Counted from the stretch's first letter, positions 8,799-16,429 are shown. The stretch: DNA of 30,056 nt from CAYFMP01 sp964344215 (GCA_964344215.1 CAYFMP010000051.1:1-30056); one strand, 5' to 3'. Notes: a model not told the origin generated them from the sequence alone. Numbers and translations: made by a program.

Positions 8799-9563
8799 AT
8801 GACCCGATCCGACGGATCCAAGGCCGTCAAGTCCCGTCTCGACCAGCTGCTGGTCGAGCGCGGCTTGGCCGAGAACCGAACCCGCGCCCAGGCCGTGATC
8901 ATGGCCGGCAAGGTGTTCAGCGGTGAGAAACGCCTCGACAAGCCGGGCACCCGCCTCGCCGCCGACGTCGAGTTGGATGTGCGTGGACCGGATCACGCCT
9001 GGGTGTCCCGCGGCGGCTTGAAGCTGGTCCACGGCCTCGAGCGTTTCGGGATATCGGCGGAGGGGCGCGTCTGTCTCGACATCGGCGCCTCGACCGGCGG
9101 TTTCACCGACGTCCTGTTAACCGGTGGCGCACGGCGTGTCTACGCGGTCGACGTCGGCTCCGGTCAACTGGCCTGGAAACTCCGCAACGACGCCCGCGTC
9201 GTCGTCCTCGAAAAGACCAACGCCCGCCACCTGAGCCGACGACAGGTTCCCGACCCGGTCGACCTGATCGTGTGCGACGCCAGCTTCATCGGCCTCGAGG
9301 TGGTGCTGCCGGCGGCCCTCGACCTGACTGCGCCCGGCGCCCGCCTCGTCGCCCTCATCAAGCCGCAGTTCGAAGTCGGAAACGGTCAGGTCGGCAAGGG
9401 CGGCATCGTCCGCGACCCGGTCCTGCATGCCGAGGTGACGGCGCGCCTCGAGAAATGGTTGGCGGCGCGGCCCGGCTGGTCGGTGCTCGGCGTCGTCGAA
9501 AGCCCGATCAGCGGCGCCGACGGCAACAAGGAGTTCCTGATCGGCGGCGCCCGGCAAGCCTAA
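8799..9563 (+). CDS. tlyA: TlyA family rRNA 2'-O-methyltransferase
   Basis: The 254-residue protein has an N-terminal S4 RNA-binding domain (SRLDQLLVERGLAENRTRAQ, residues 12-31) and a FtsJ-type Rossmann methyltransferase domain. The SAM motif is CLDIGASTGGFTDVLL (92-107). The K-D-K-E tetrad of 2'-O-methyltransferases is visible at K75 (SRGGLKL), D160 (VCDASF), K188 (ALIKPQFE) and E245 (GNKEFLI). Characterised TlyA proteins methylate 16S and/or 23S rRNA cytidines; the old name hemolysin A is misleading. The 127 bases separating it from dxs hold no visible gene. It converges with the next gene, the two stops being 31 bases apart. Confidence 0.94.
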   Translation: MTRSDGSKAVKSRLDQLLVERGLAENRTRAQAVIMAGKVFSGEKRLDKPGTRLAADVELDVRGPDHAWVSRGGLKLVHGLERFGISAEGRVCLDIGASTGGFTDVLLTGGARRVYAVDVGSGQLAWKLRNDARVVVLEKTNARHLSRRQVPDPVDLIVCDASFIGLEVVLPAALDLTAPGARLVALIKPQFEVGNGQVGKGGIVRDPVLHAEVTARLEKWLAARPGWSVLGVVESPISGADGNKEFLIGGARQA

Positions 9564-9594
9564 AGCCCGAGGCGTTCAGCAACCGTGCTCCACG

Positions 9595-9918
9595 TCAGCC
9601 CGATTCCAGCGGCAATCCGGCCTGCGCCCAGGCGGCGATGCCGTTGGTCAGATTGTAGGCCTCGTCGAGCAGACCCTCGGTGACGAAGTGCTGCCCGACC
9701 TGCCACGAGCGATTGCCGTGGGCGCACAGGAAAACCACTTTGCGGCCGCTCGCCTTCGGCATGGCGTCGAAATCGAAAGCCGAAAGCGGAATGTGGACGG
9801 CGCCGTCGACCCGCGCGTGAAGCAATTCGTTGGGTTCGCGGACATCGACCAGTACCGCTTCCCCGGCCTCGACCCACTGATGCGCGGTGGTGGCGTCGAC
9901 TTCAACCAACTGGCTCAT
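9595..9918 (-). CDS. Single-domain rhodanese (sulfurtransferase)
   Basis: The 107-residue protein is a complete rhodanese domain: VDVREPNELLHARVDGAVHI (24-43), active-site loop CAHGNRSW with Cys65, and the closing TNGIAAWAQAGLPLE. Single-domain rhodaneses carry persulfide sulfur on the loop Cys and pass it to thiol acceptors in the cytoplasm. The start is ATG 9918 with a TAGGGA ribosome site; upstream in-frame starts as far as 10020 would overlap the divergent gene's start region and lack family similarity. It is one of three rhodanese genes within 3 kb. It is not obviously co-transcribed with the others because the TPR gene intervenes on the other strand. Confidence 0.92.
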   Translation of the reverse strand: MSQLVEVDATTAHQWVEAGEAVLVDVREPNELLHARVDGAVHIPLSAFDFDAMPKASGRKVVFLCAHGNRSWQVGQHFVTEGLLDEAYNLTNGIAAWAQAGLPLESG

Positions 9919-10012
9919 TTTCCCTACATTCCCTCGCAAAGAAAAGTCTCTCTGGCCTATTTGGGAACTGATCCTTAGATTTCCAGTCCAATCTTCTTGG
10001 AGGAGCCGTTTC

Positions 10013-11221
10013 ATGCCCACCGATCAGCACGGCCTGGAGTTGACCGCCGCCGGCGACGACGCCGTCGTCGCCTTCGATGCGACCATCGACTCCTATCTGG
10101 CGCTGGGCCGCGACACCGGGGCGAAACTGAAGGCCGTCTTCGGGGCCGACCCGGACATGGTCATGGCCCACTGCCTGAAGGGATATTTCTTTCACCTGAT
10201 GGGGTCTGGCGCGCTGCTGCCGCGGGCCGCGGCCGCGCTCGAGCTGGCCAAAGCCTGCTCGGCTGCGGCGACGCCGCGCGAGCGGGCTCACGTGGCGGCG
10301 CTCGAGAGCTGGTGCGGAGACGACCCGGCCGGCGCCAGGGCGGTCTGGGAAGGTATCCTGCGCGACCATCCGAGAGACGTCCTCGCCATGCGGCTCTCGC
10401 ATCACGCCCTTTTCTACGAAGGCGACAGCGCCGGCATGCGGGATTCGGTGGAGCGGGCGTTAGTCGATTGGGATGAGGCGGCGCCGGGATGGGGCTTCGT
10501 ACTCGGCATGCGGTCGTTCGCCTACGAGGAATGCGGCGACTACCGCACTGCCGAGGAAGTCGGCCGGCTGGCGGTCGAGACGACGCCGGACAACCCGTGG
10601 GCTATCCACGCCGTCGCCCACGTCATGGAGATGGAGGGACGCTCGGCCGAGGGCATCGAATGGATCGCCGGGCTGGAGCCGCATTGGACGCCCGCCAACA
10701 ACTTCCGCTATCACCTGTGGTGGCACCGGGCGCTGATGCATCTGAACCGCGGCGAAACGGACGAGGTGCTGCGGCTCTACGACGAGGATTTGTGGGATCC
10801 GGAATCGGACGAGTATCTGGACCTCTGCAACGACGCCCTGCTGCTGCGCCTGGAGTTGGAAGGCGTCGATGTCGGCGACCGCTGGCGGCCGCTGGCCGAC
10901 AAGGTGCGCGGGCGAACGGATGAGCACATCCTCACTTTCATCGACACTCATTTCATGATGGTGCTGGCCGGCGCCGGCGAATGGGAGGCGGCCGACGCCA
11001 TGCTCGAGTCGATGACCCGGCGCGGCGGCAATGTCGGAACCGAAGTCGGGGTTCCCGTCTGCCGGGCGATCATGGCGCATCGCCGCGGCGATTTCCACGC
11101 GGTCAGGAAGGAATTGGTGGCAGTGCGGCCACGCATCGTCGAATTGGGCGGCAGCTACGCCCAGCGCAACATCTTCGCGAAATTGCTGATCGACGCCGTC
11201 GAACGCACCGAGGCTATATAG
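10013..11221 (+). CDS. Tetratricopeptide repeat protein of the TTC38 type
   Basis: The 402-residue all-helical repeat protein is made of TPR-like units (for example YEECGDYRTAEEVGRLAVET and AVAHVMEMEGRSAEGIEWIA). The phrases NFRYHLWWHRALMHLNRGE and WAIHAVAHVMEMEGR are typical of the TTC38 family shared by bacteria and animals, whose biochemical role is not established. No signal peptide or membrane segment is seen, so it is probably cytoplasmic. ATG 10013 follows a good ribosome site (TTGGAGGAG). Upstream in-frame codons to 9887 overlap the divergent rhodanese gene and are not credible. The stop codon is the first triplet of a 21-bp tandem repeat. Confidence 0.85.
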   Translation: MPTDQHGLELTAAGDDAVVAFDATIDSYLALGRDTGAKLKAVFGADPDMVMAHCLKGYFFHLMGSGALLPRAAAALELAKACSAAATPRERAHVAALESWCGDDPAGARAVWEGILRDHPRDVLAMRLSHHALFYEGDSAGMRDSVERALVDWDEAAPGWGFVLGMRSFAYEECGDYRTAEEVGRLAVETTPDNPWAIHAVAHVMEMEGRSAEGIEWIAGLEPHWTPANNFRYHLWWHRALMHLNRGETDEVLRLYDEDLWDPESDEYLDLCNDALLLRLELEGVDVGDRWRPLADKVRGRTDEHILTFIDTHFMMVLAGAGEWEAADAMLESMTRRGGNVGTEVGVPVCRAIMAHRRGDFHAVRKELVAVRPRIVELGGSYAQRNIFAKLLIDAVERTEAI

Positions 11222-11260
11222 GGCTAAGACGGCCCGAGATAGGGCTAAGACGACCCGAGA
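11219..11260. repeat. 21-bp tandem duplication at the end of the TPR gene
   Basis: Two adjacent copies (11219-11239 and 11240-11260) begin TAGGGCTAAGAC and match at 20 of 21 positions. The first copy starts with the TPR gene's own stop codon. It looks like a local duplication of the 3' end; no function is evident. Confidence 0.8.
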
Positions 11261-11290
11261 CACCCCCCGGCCCGGCCGACACGGGGTGTC
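11259..11290. terminator. Possible hairpin between convergent genes
   Basis: GACACCCC (11259-11266) and GGGGTGTC (11283-11290) are perfect inverted repeats with a 16-base GC-rich loop. They lie between the convergent TPR and rhodanese-HigA genes. Neither strand has a T-run after the stem, so an intrinsic terminator is only possible. Confidence 0.35.
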
Positions 11291-11326
11291 GGCGGGATGG
11301 CTTGGGCCGGGGGGAACTCCGTGGCG

Positions 11327-12091
11327 TTATTCGGGGCCGCAGCGACGTTCGCCGCCGCGTCTGGGTTCGACCTCGCGGGCGATCCGGGAACCGACATCCC
11401 GGCGCGCTCTATCCAGGTCGTGGGCGGCCTGCAGCCTCAGCCAGAACTCCTCGCTGGTGCACAGGTGGCGGGCCAGACGGAGCGCCGTATCGGCGGTGAT
11501 GCGGCGGCGGCCGGCGACGATGCCGGAGATGCGTCCCGGCGATACGCCGACGGCCCGGGCCAGCGAGCTCTGGCTCATGCCCAAGGGTTCGAGGAATTCG
11601 CTCTTCAGGATACGACCCGGATGGGTGCCCGGTGGCAAGGCCGGCGCCCTCCGCGTTCCGCTGTCGCCGGGCCGCCTGGAGGCCAACGGCAACATCGGCA
11701 GGGTGCCGGGCTCGTCCGGCGGGGTCAGTTGGACCTCGGTCGGGCAGCCGGCCGCTTTCCAGGCCTTGATTCCGCCCTCCAGATTGGTGACCGTGTCGTA
11801 CCCTTCCGACAGCAACTGTTTGGCGGCGGCGGCCGAGCGCTTGCCGACGGCGCAGTGCAGCACCACCCGCTTGCCCGGAATCACCGGAAACAACTCGGCG
11901 TCGAACACCGACATCGGGCACAACACGGCGCCCGGGATGTGTTCCTGTTCGTACTCGGCGGTCTCGCGCACATCGACGAGAACGATGTCGCCGGCCTCCA
12001 GCCATGTCAGCACGGTCTTGGCGTCGGCCTCGACCATGCCGGACGGGGTCAACGGCGGCGGGTCTTTCTTGAGAACTGCGCTGGCGGCCAT
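11327..12091 (-). CDS. Rhodanese domain fused to a HigA/XRE-type DNA-binding domain
   Basis: This 254-residue protein has two unrelated parts. Residues ~18-118 form a rhodanese domain with VDVRETAEYEQEHIPGA and an intact active loop HCAVGKRS (Cys80), closing with LEGGIKAWKAAGCP. A Pro-rich linker (~120-155) follows. Residues ~157-245 are a full-length HigA-type antidote domain: HPGRILKSEFLEPLGMS, helix-turn-helix QSSLARAVGVSPGRISGIVA (174-193), then RLARHLCTSEEFWLRLQAAH. HigA proteins normally pair with a HigB RNase toxin, but no HigB-like ORF flanks this gene. It is better read as a regulator with a sulfur-transfer or persulfide-sensing input. ATG 12091 has a GAGGGGG ribosome site. It lies 21 bases after the second rhodanese gene, in one operon. 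Confidence 0.9.
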   Translation of the reverse strand: MAASAVLKKDPPPLTPSGMVEADAKTVLTWLEAGDIVLVDVRETAEYEQEHIPGAVLCPMSVFDAELFPVIPGKRVVLHCAVGKRSAAAAKQLLSEGYDTVTNLEGGIKAWKAAGCPTEVQLTPPDEPGTLPMLPLASRRPGDSGTRRAPALPPGTHPGRILKSEFLEPLGMSQSSLARAVGVSPGRISGIVAGRRRITADTALRLARHLCTSEEFWLRLQAAHDLDRARRDVGSRIAREVEPRRGGERRCGPE

Positions 12092-12112
12092 GTGTTCCCC
12101 CTCTTCCCCAGG

Positions 12113-12502
12113 TTAATCCTCGGTCTCGAAGCCGGCCGCGGTCCACGCCTCGATACCGCCCTCGAGGACGTGCACCCGCCCCGCCCCGGCCTGCCGCAAC
12201 CGCTCTCCGACGGCGACGGCGCGCGGACCGTGACCTGAAACCAGGACCAGCTTGAGATCCCCTACCCCGGGGAAGGCGCCGGCGTCGAGCCGCGACATCG
12301 GCACCAGGAAGGAACCCGGGATGCGTTCGGCCTCGTACTCATGGGGCTCGCGGACGTCGACCAGAAACGCCCGGCCGGTCTTGATCCAGCCGTCGACGGT
12401 GGCGGCGTCGGCCTGGGCAACGTCGCACGGCCACGCCAGGATTTGGGCCTGCCGCCGCGGAGCGAGCGGTTCGGGAGTTTGTGGCGTTTGTTGAGTGTGC
12501 AT
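12113..12502 (-). CDS. Rhodanese-like protein with Ser replacing the catalytic Cys
   Basis: The 129-residue protein has a rhodanese fold: FLVDVREPHEYEAERIPGS (46-64) and VHVLEGGIEAWTAAGF (110-125). In the active loop, where the operon partner reads HCAVGKRS, this protein reads VSGHGPRA, so Ser89 stands at the Cys position while the Gly and Arg of the loop are kept. It is probably not a sulfurtransferase; a binding or regulatory role is possible. A 26-residue Pro/Gln-rich N-terminal extension precedes the domain. ATG 12502 is chosen over in-frame starts to 12565, because those run into the AT-rich promoter island. It is the first gene of the operon with the rhodanese-HigA fusion. Confidence 0.85.
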   Translation of the reverse strand: MHTQQTPQTPEPLAPRRQAQILAWPCDVAQADAATVDGWIKTGRAFLVDVREPHEYEAERIPGSFLVPMSRLDAGAFPGVGDLKLVLVSGHGPRAVAVGERLRQAGAGRVHVLEGGIEAWTAAGFETED

Positions 12503-12540
12503 GGTTCCAGCTTTCCGGTGCAAGGCAACTAATACGCTTG

Positions 12541-12625
12541 AATAATGTGATAATATATATTTCACACTTTTTTAAATGTCAATATTTTTTATTACACTAA
12601 AAATAAGTGTTATAAATTCACATTC
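12541..12625. promoter_or_regulatory. AT-rich regulatory island upstream of the rhodanese operon
   Basis: This tract is strikingly AT-rich in an otherwise GC-rich window. It holds several GTG/CAC dyads: TGTGA (12546-12550) with TCACA (12562-12566), and TTACACT (12592-12598) with AGTGTTA (12606-12612), the latter having a perfect ACACT/AGTGT core. A further AGTGT...CACA arrangement runs on to 12622. It lies 39-123 bases upstream of the operon's ATG on the minus strand, the right place for a promoter with multiple operators. The HigA-type protein of the operon is an obvious candidate binder, which is inference. The remainder of 12503-12762 contains no convincing gene. Confidence 0.6.
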
Positions 12626-12687
12626 TCTTTTTTTCCAATGACTTAGCGAAGGTCCAGATTGTTTCCGGCGCGTCACGGCAGCTTTTC

Positions 12688-12710
12688 CGAACCCCACAAG
12701 GGGGAATTCG
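12688..12710. terminator. Possible hairpin downstream of aroC
   Basis: CGAACCCC (12688-12695) pairs with GGGG (12701-12704) and TTCG (12707-12710) across a 5-base loop and a 2-base bulge. It lies just past the aroC stop on the minus strand. No clear T-run follows, so the terminator call is weak. Confidence 0.3.
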
Positions 12711-12762
12711 AAGGATTTTGAGACCGGGGAGTTGCGTAATTGAAGCGGGCCGGCGGCGGCGT

Positions 12763-13833
12763 TTACCCGCACTGGCCGCGGTGGCGCAGCAGATGGTCGG
12801 CCAGCACGCAGGCCATCATCGCCTCGCCGATGGGCACGGCGCGGATGCCGACGCAGGGGTCGTGGCGGCCCTTGGTCGAGATGTCGGTGTCGTTGCCGCC
12901 CGCATCGACCGTCCGCCTCGGCGTCAGGATCGAGCTGGTCGGCTTGACGGCGAAACGGCAGACCACGTCCTGGCCGCTCGAGATGCCGCCGAGGATACCG
13001 CCGGCGTTGTTGGAGAGAAACGTCGCGCCGCCGTCGGCCGAGCGCATCTCGTCGGCGTTCTCCTCGCCGGTCAGGGCGGCGGCCGCCATGCCGGCGCCGA
13101 TCTCGACGCCCTTGACGGCGTTGATGCTCATCATGGCGGCCGCCAGATCGGCGTCGAGCTTGCCGTAGACCGGGGCGCCGAGGCCGGCCGGCACCCCAGA
13201 GGCGTGAACCTCGACGACGGCGCCGACCGACGAGCCCCGTTTGCGGACCTCGTCGAGATAGGCCTCGAAGGCGGCCGCGGCTTCGGCGTCGGGGCTGAAG
13301 AACGGGTTGGCGTCGACCTCGGCCCAGTCCCAGTTGTCGCGGTTGACGGCGCGGGTGCCCATCTGCACCAGGGCGCCGCGGATGGCGACGCCGTCGCCGA
13401 GGATCTTCCGCGCAATACCGCCGGCCGCCACCCGGAGCGCCGTTTCGCGGGCCGACGAGCGGCCGCCGCCGCGATAATCGCGCAGGCCGTACTTGCGCTG
13501 GTAGGTGAAATCGGCGTGGCCCGGACGGAACTTGTCCTTGATGTCGTCGTAATCCTTGGTACGGGTGTCCTCGTTGTCGATCAACAGGCCGATCGGCGTC
13601 CCCGTCGTTCGCCCCTCGAAGACGCCTGAGACGATGCGGACGGCGTCCGATTCCTTGCGCTGGGTGGTGAACCTGGACCGGCCCGGGCGGCGCTTGTCGA
13701 GAAAAACCTGCAGGTCGGCCTCGTCGAGCGCCAGGCCCGGCGGCGTGCCGTCGACCACGCAGCCGATCAGCGGCCCGTGGCTCTCACCGAAGGTGGTGAC
13801 GCGAAACAGGTGTCCGAAGGTGTTGTGAGACAT
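12763..13833 (-). CDS. aroC: Chorismate synthase
   Basis: The 356-residue enzyme converts 5-enolpyruvylshikimate-3-phosphate to chorismate using reduced FMN, the last shikimate-pathway step. Family signatures are all present: MSHNTFGHLFRVTTFGESHG at the N-terminus, RRPGRSRFTTQRKE, the basic/Gly motif YRGGGRSSARETALRVAAGG, and STKGRHDPCVGIRAVPIGEA near the C-terminus. Length is standard. It lies 36 bases downstream of fabI on the same strand and is probably co-transcribed with it. Confidence 0.97.
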   Translation of the reverse strand: MSHNTFGHLFRVTTFGESHGPLIGCVVDGTPPGLALDEADLQVFLDKRRPGRSRFTTQRKESDAVRIVSGVFEGRTTGTPIGLLIDNEDTRTKDYDDIKDKFRPGHADFTYQRKYGLRDYRGGGRSSARETALRVAAGGIARKILGDGVAIRGALVQMGTRAVNRDNWDWAEVDANPFFSPDAEAAAAFEAYLDEVRKRGSSVGAVVEVHASGVPAGLGAPVYGKLDADLAAAMMSINAVKGVEIGAGMAAAALTGEENADEMRSADGGATFLSNNAGGILGGISSGQDVVCRFAVKPTSSILTPRRTVDAGGNDTDISTKGRHDPCVGIRAVPIGEAMMACVLADHLLRHRGQCG

Positions 13834-13869
13834 CCCGCGTCCCTCTCGTCCCGAACTCGGCCGGGCATA

Positions 13870-14682
13870 TCAAACGACGGAAATGTCGGGCGCGTCCACT
13901 GCCTTCATGCCGACCACGTTGTAGCCGCAATCGACGTGGTGGGTCTCGCCGGTGACGCCGCTCGACAGGTCCGAGAGCAGGTATACCCCGGCGCCGCCGA
14001 TATCGTCCATGTTGACGTTGCGCCTGAGCGGCGAGTTGTACTCGTTCCACTTGAGGATATAGCGGAAATCACCGATGCCCGACGCCGCCAGCGTCTTCAT
14101 CGGTCCGGCCGACAGCGAATTGACCCGGATCCGTTCGCGCCCGAGGTCCTCGGCAAGGTAGCGCACGCTGGCTTCGAGCGCCGCCTTGGCGACGCCCATG
14201 ACGTTGTAATGCGGCATCACCCGTTCGGCCCCGAAGTAGGTCAGCGTGAGAATCGAGCCGCCGTCGTCCATCAACCGGCGGGCGCGTTGGCAAACGGCCG
14301 TGAACGAATAGCATGAAACGTTCATGGTCGAGGCGAAATTGTCGGGCGAGGTATCGATGTACTGCCCCTTCAACTCCTCCTTGTCCGAGTACGCAATGGC
14401 GTGGACCACGAAATCGAGCTTGCCCCAGCGTTCCGAAATCTCCTCGAAGACCGCATCCAGGCTGGTGGTGTCGGTTACATCGCACGGCAGCACCAGTCCG
14501 GAGCCGACCGATTCGGCCAAGGGTCCGACCCGCTTCCTGAGGGCTTCGCCCTGATAGGTGAAGGCCAGTTCGGCGCCTTGCGCATGAGCGGCGCTGGCGA
14601 TGCCCCAGGCGATGGAGCGGTCGTTGGCGACTCCCATGACGAGCCCCTTCTTGCCATCCATCAGTGAAGCGGATTCGCTCAT
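13870..14682 (-). CDS. fabI: Enoyl-[acyl-carrier-protein] reductase (NADH)
   Basis: The 270-residue SDR-type reductase catalyses the last step of each fatty acid elongation cycle. It has the FabI cofactor motif GVANDRSIAWGIA (17-29), the divergent FabI active site with Y149 and Y159-x6-K166 (HYNVMGVAKAAL), and RVNSLSAGPMKTLAASGI. The Tyr-x6-Lys spacing distinguishes FabI from ordinary short-chain dehydrogenases; FabI is the triclosan target class. ATG 14682 is chosen because MSESASLMDGKKGLVMG is a normal FabI start; an upstream in-frame start at 14739 would pass through the likely promoter. It is followed by aroC. Confidence 0.95.
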   Translation of the reverse strand: MSESASLMDGKKGLVMGVANDRSIAWGIASAAHAQGAELAFTYQGEALRKRVGPLAESVGSGLVLPCDVTDTTSLDAVFEEISERWGKLDFVVHAIAYSDKEELKGQYIDTSPDNFASTMNVSCYSFTAVCQRARRLMDDGGSILTLTYFGAERVMPHYNVMGVAKAALEASVRYLAEDLGRERIRVNSLSAGPMKTLAASGIGDFRYILKWNEYNSPLRRNVNMDDIGGAGVYLLSDLSSGVTGETHHVDCGYNVVGMKAVDAPDISVV

Positions 14683-14730
14683 TGGTAGCTCGCCCCCGGT
14701 CCCCTTGGCACGGTTTTTTTGAAGGCTCAG

Positions 14731-14758
14731 ATCGTACACAAAAGGAAAAGTTTGACCA
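14731..14758 (-). promoter_or_regulatory. Possible promoter for fabI-aroC
   Basis: Read on the minus strand, TGGTCA (14753-14758) and TACGAT (14731-14736) are spaced 16 bases apart, within the 122-base gap between the dnaJ-like stop and the fabI start. The match to a sigma-70 type promoter is modest, so this is only a candidate. Confidence 0.25.
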
Positions 14759-14804
14759 GAGGCCGGGCGATCACGTTGTGTTGCGGTATGTGACAGGCCC
14801 TAAA

Positions 14805-15668
14805 CTAAGTCGCCTTGCGGGTTTTGGGCTTTTCGGAGCGCACGGCGTAAGCGTTTTCTTCCGCCCACGTTTCAACGAACTCGACCAGCGTCTTGTCCGG
14901 TTTCTTGGGCAGCACGACCTTGAGAATGACGTACTGGTCGCCCTTCCTGCCCTTGCCTTGCGATGGCAGACCTTTGCCCTTGAGCCGCAGGATGGTGCCG
15001 GTGTTGGAGCCGGGCGGCACCGTCAACGACACCGTGCCGTCGACCGTCGGCGCCTCGACGCGCCCCCCCAGCACGGCCTCCGGCAGGCTAACCGCAAGCT
15101 CGATATGGATATCGGTGGCATCCCGCTTGAACAGCGGATCGGGCTCGACCTCGATCTCGACATGGGCGTCGCCGGCCCGACCGCCGCCGATGCCCGGCAT
15201 GCCTTGTCCCTTGAGGCGGAGCACCTGGGCATCGTCGGTACCGGCCGGAACGGCGACCTTGAGGCGATTGCCGTTGGTCATGCTGACGTATTTGACGGCC
15301 CCTCTGGCCGCCTCCAGGAAGCCTACCTTGAGTTTATAGTCGACATCGGCGCCGTTGATCTTGAGGCCCTTCGAATCGCGCGCTCCGGATGCGGTCTTGT
15401 CGCGAGCGGTCGCCCGCGCCCGGCCGCCGGCGCGCTTACGCTTCGCCCTGCCAGAGCCGGTTTCGGCCGATTTGTCGTAGCGGCCGCGTGTTTTCGGATC
15501 CGACAGGATGCCGTACGCGAACGCCAGTTCCTTGAACTCCTCCTCGGCCCAGGGGTTGTCCGGGTCGCGGTCCGGGTGGATCTCCCGGGCCAGCTTCCGG
15601 TAGGCCGCCTTGATCTCCTGGGTGCTGGCGCTGGTCGACACGCCGAGGACTCGGTAGGGGTCTTTCAT
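14805..15668 (-). CDS. DnaJ-like co-chaperone without zinc finger (CbpA type)
   Basis: The 287-residue protein has an N-terminal J domain (DPYRVLGVSTSASTQEIKAA, HPD motif at 31-33 in EIHPDRDPDNPW) that stimulates DnaK ATPase activity. A basic Lys/Arg/Ala linker (~70-100) leads to the two-part DnaJ C-terminal substrate-binding domain (RLKGQGMPGIGGGRAGDAHV, DIHIELAVSLPEAVLGG). There is no CxxCxGxG zinc-finger region, so it is a CbpA/DjlA-like accessory co-chaperone and not the main DnaJ. It is on the same strand as fabI-aroC, 122 bases upstream of fabI. Its neighbourhood with pdxH, fabI and aroC is common in alphaproteobacteria. Confidence 0.92.
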   Translation of the reverse strand: MKDPYRVLGVSTSASTQEIKAAYRKLAREIHPDRDPDNPWAEEEFKELAFAYGILSDPKTRGRYDKSAETGSGRAKRKRAGGRARATARDKTASGARDSKGLKINGADVDYKLKVGFLEAARGAVKYVSMTNGNRLKVAVPAGTDDAQVLRLKGQGMPGIGGGRAGDAHVEIEVEPDPLFKRDATDIHIELAVSLPEAVLGGRVEAPTVDGTVSLTVPPGSNTGTILRLKGKGLPSQGKGRKGDQYVILKVVLPKKPDKTLVEFVETWAEENAYAVRSEKPKTRKAT

Positions 15669-15770
15669 CGGCTCCGGCCTAATACGGTGTCAAGGGGCGG
15701 ATAATGCCACAGGAGCCGAACCCGGTCCAACCGGCCGGTTAAGCCACCCGATCAAGCGCCGGCGATCGGT

Positions 15771-16259
15771 CTATTCGACGATCTTCCAGGTGCCGTCGGT
15801 CTGCCGGCAGGCACGGCCGGTGCCGGTTTCCTCGCGGCCCTCGACGTAGATCGTCGTCTCGAACTCGCGGCAGTTGCCGCCGCTCGCCGTCTGATAGGTG
15901 CGAGTCGGCGTGAACGTCCCGGAATGTCCCGAATCGGGATTGCGCCAAGCGGTGGTTTGGCCGGTACGGCTGTATTCGAGGCCGTTCTGGGCGTTCGCCT
16001 GCGCGGCTTGCCGGTCGGCCCTGTCAAGCGACTTGCCGAGTTCGCTTCCCAAGTAGGCGCCACCGAGCGCGCCGATGGCGACGGCCGCCAACTGTCCCTT
16101 GCCGCTACCGATCTGGGAACCGGCGAGAGCGCCCAAGCCGGCGCCCAGCAACGTCCCCACCGTCTGCTTCGGGCTGTCCTGCGCGGTCTGGCAGCCGGCG
16201 ATCATGAGGGTGATGAGGGAGACCGATGCCAAACGTTTAAGCTTCGATTTGGGTGTCAT
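15771..16259 (-). CDS. Glycine-zipper surface lipoprotein (RT0821/Lpp0805, 17-kDa antigen type)
   Basis: The 162-residue protein has a lipoprotein signal peptide with lipobox MIAGC (Cys23). A glycine-zipper membrane hairpin follows (TLLGAGLGALAGSQIGSGKG and IGALGGAYLGSELGKSL). A C-terminal domain with NCREFETTIYVEGREE and RACRQTDGTWKIVE resembles the RT0821/Lpp0805-type surface antigen domain. It is probably an outer-membrane lipoprotein; this family has no settled biochemical role. ATG 16259 is used (ribosome site GAGGACA), since an upstream TTG adds only two residues. It is divergent from pdxH, with a 170-base gap that should hold both promoters. Confidence 0.87.
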   Translation of the reverse strand: MTPKSKLKRLASVSLITLMIAGCQTAQDSPKQTVGTLLGAGLGALAGSQIGSGKGQLAAVAIGALGGAYLGSELGKSLDRADRQAAQANAQNGLEYSRTGQTTAWRNPDSGHSGTFTPTRTYQTASGGNCREFETTIYVEGREETGTGRACRQTDGTWKIVE

Positions 16260-16429
16260 GACCAATGTCCTCTAGTGATCCTCGCGTTGCTCCATGGTAT
16301 AGCAGCACAATTGGCCCATATAATTGGGGCAACCTTGCGGCGCGCACACATCCTCTGGCGAACTCGCCCGGAGCCGGCGCGCCATCAAGTGTACGGTACC
16401 TATACCAGATTTAGTCTCAACAGGCTGTG

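Noticed and set aside
11222..11326. Possible HigB toxin gene beside the rhodanese-HigA fusion
   Set aside because: The 105-base gap is too short for a ~90-residue toxin, and the other flank is the Ser-variant rhodanese; no RelE-like sequence is seen on either strand.
12572..12772. 66-residue minus-strand ORF spanning the AT-rich island
   Set aside because: It overlaps the aroC 3' end, mixes AT-rich and GC-rich codon use, and resembles no known protein; the region is better read as regulatory.
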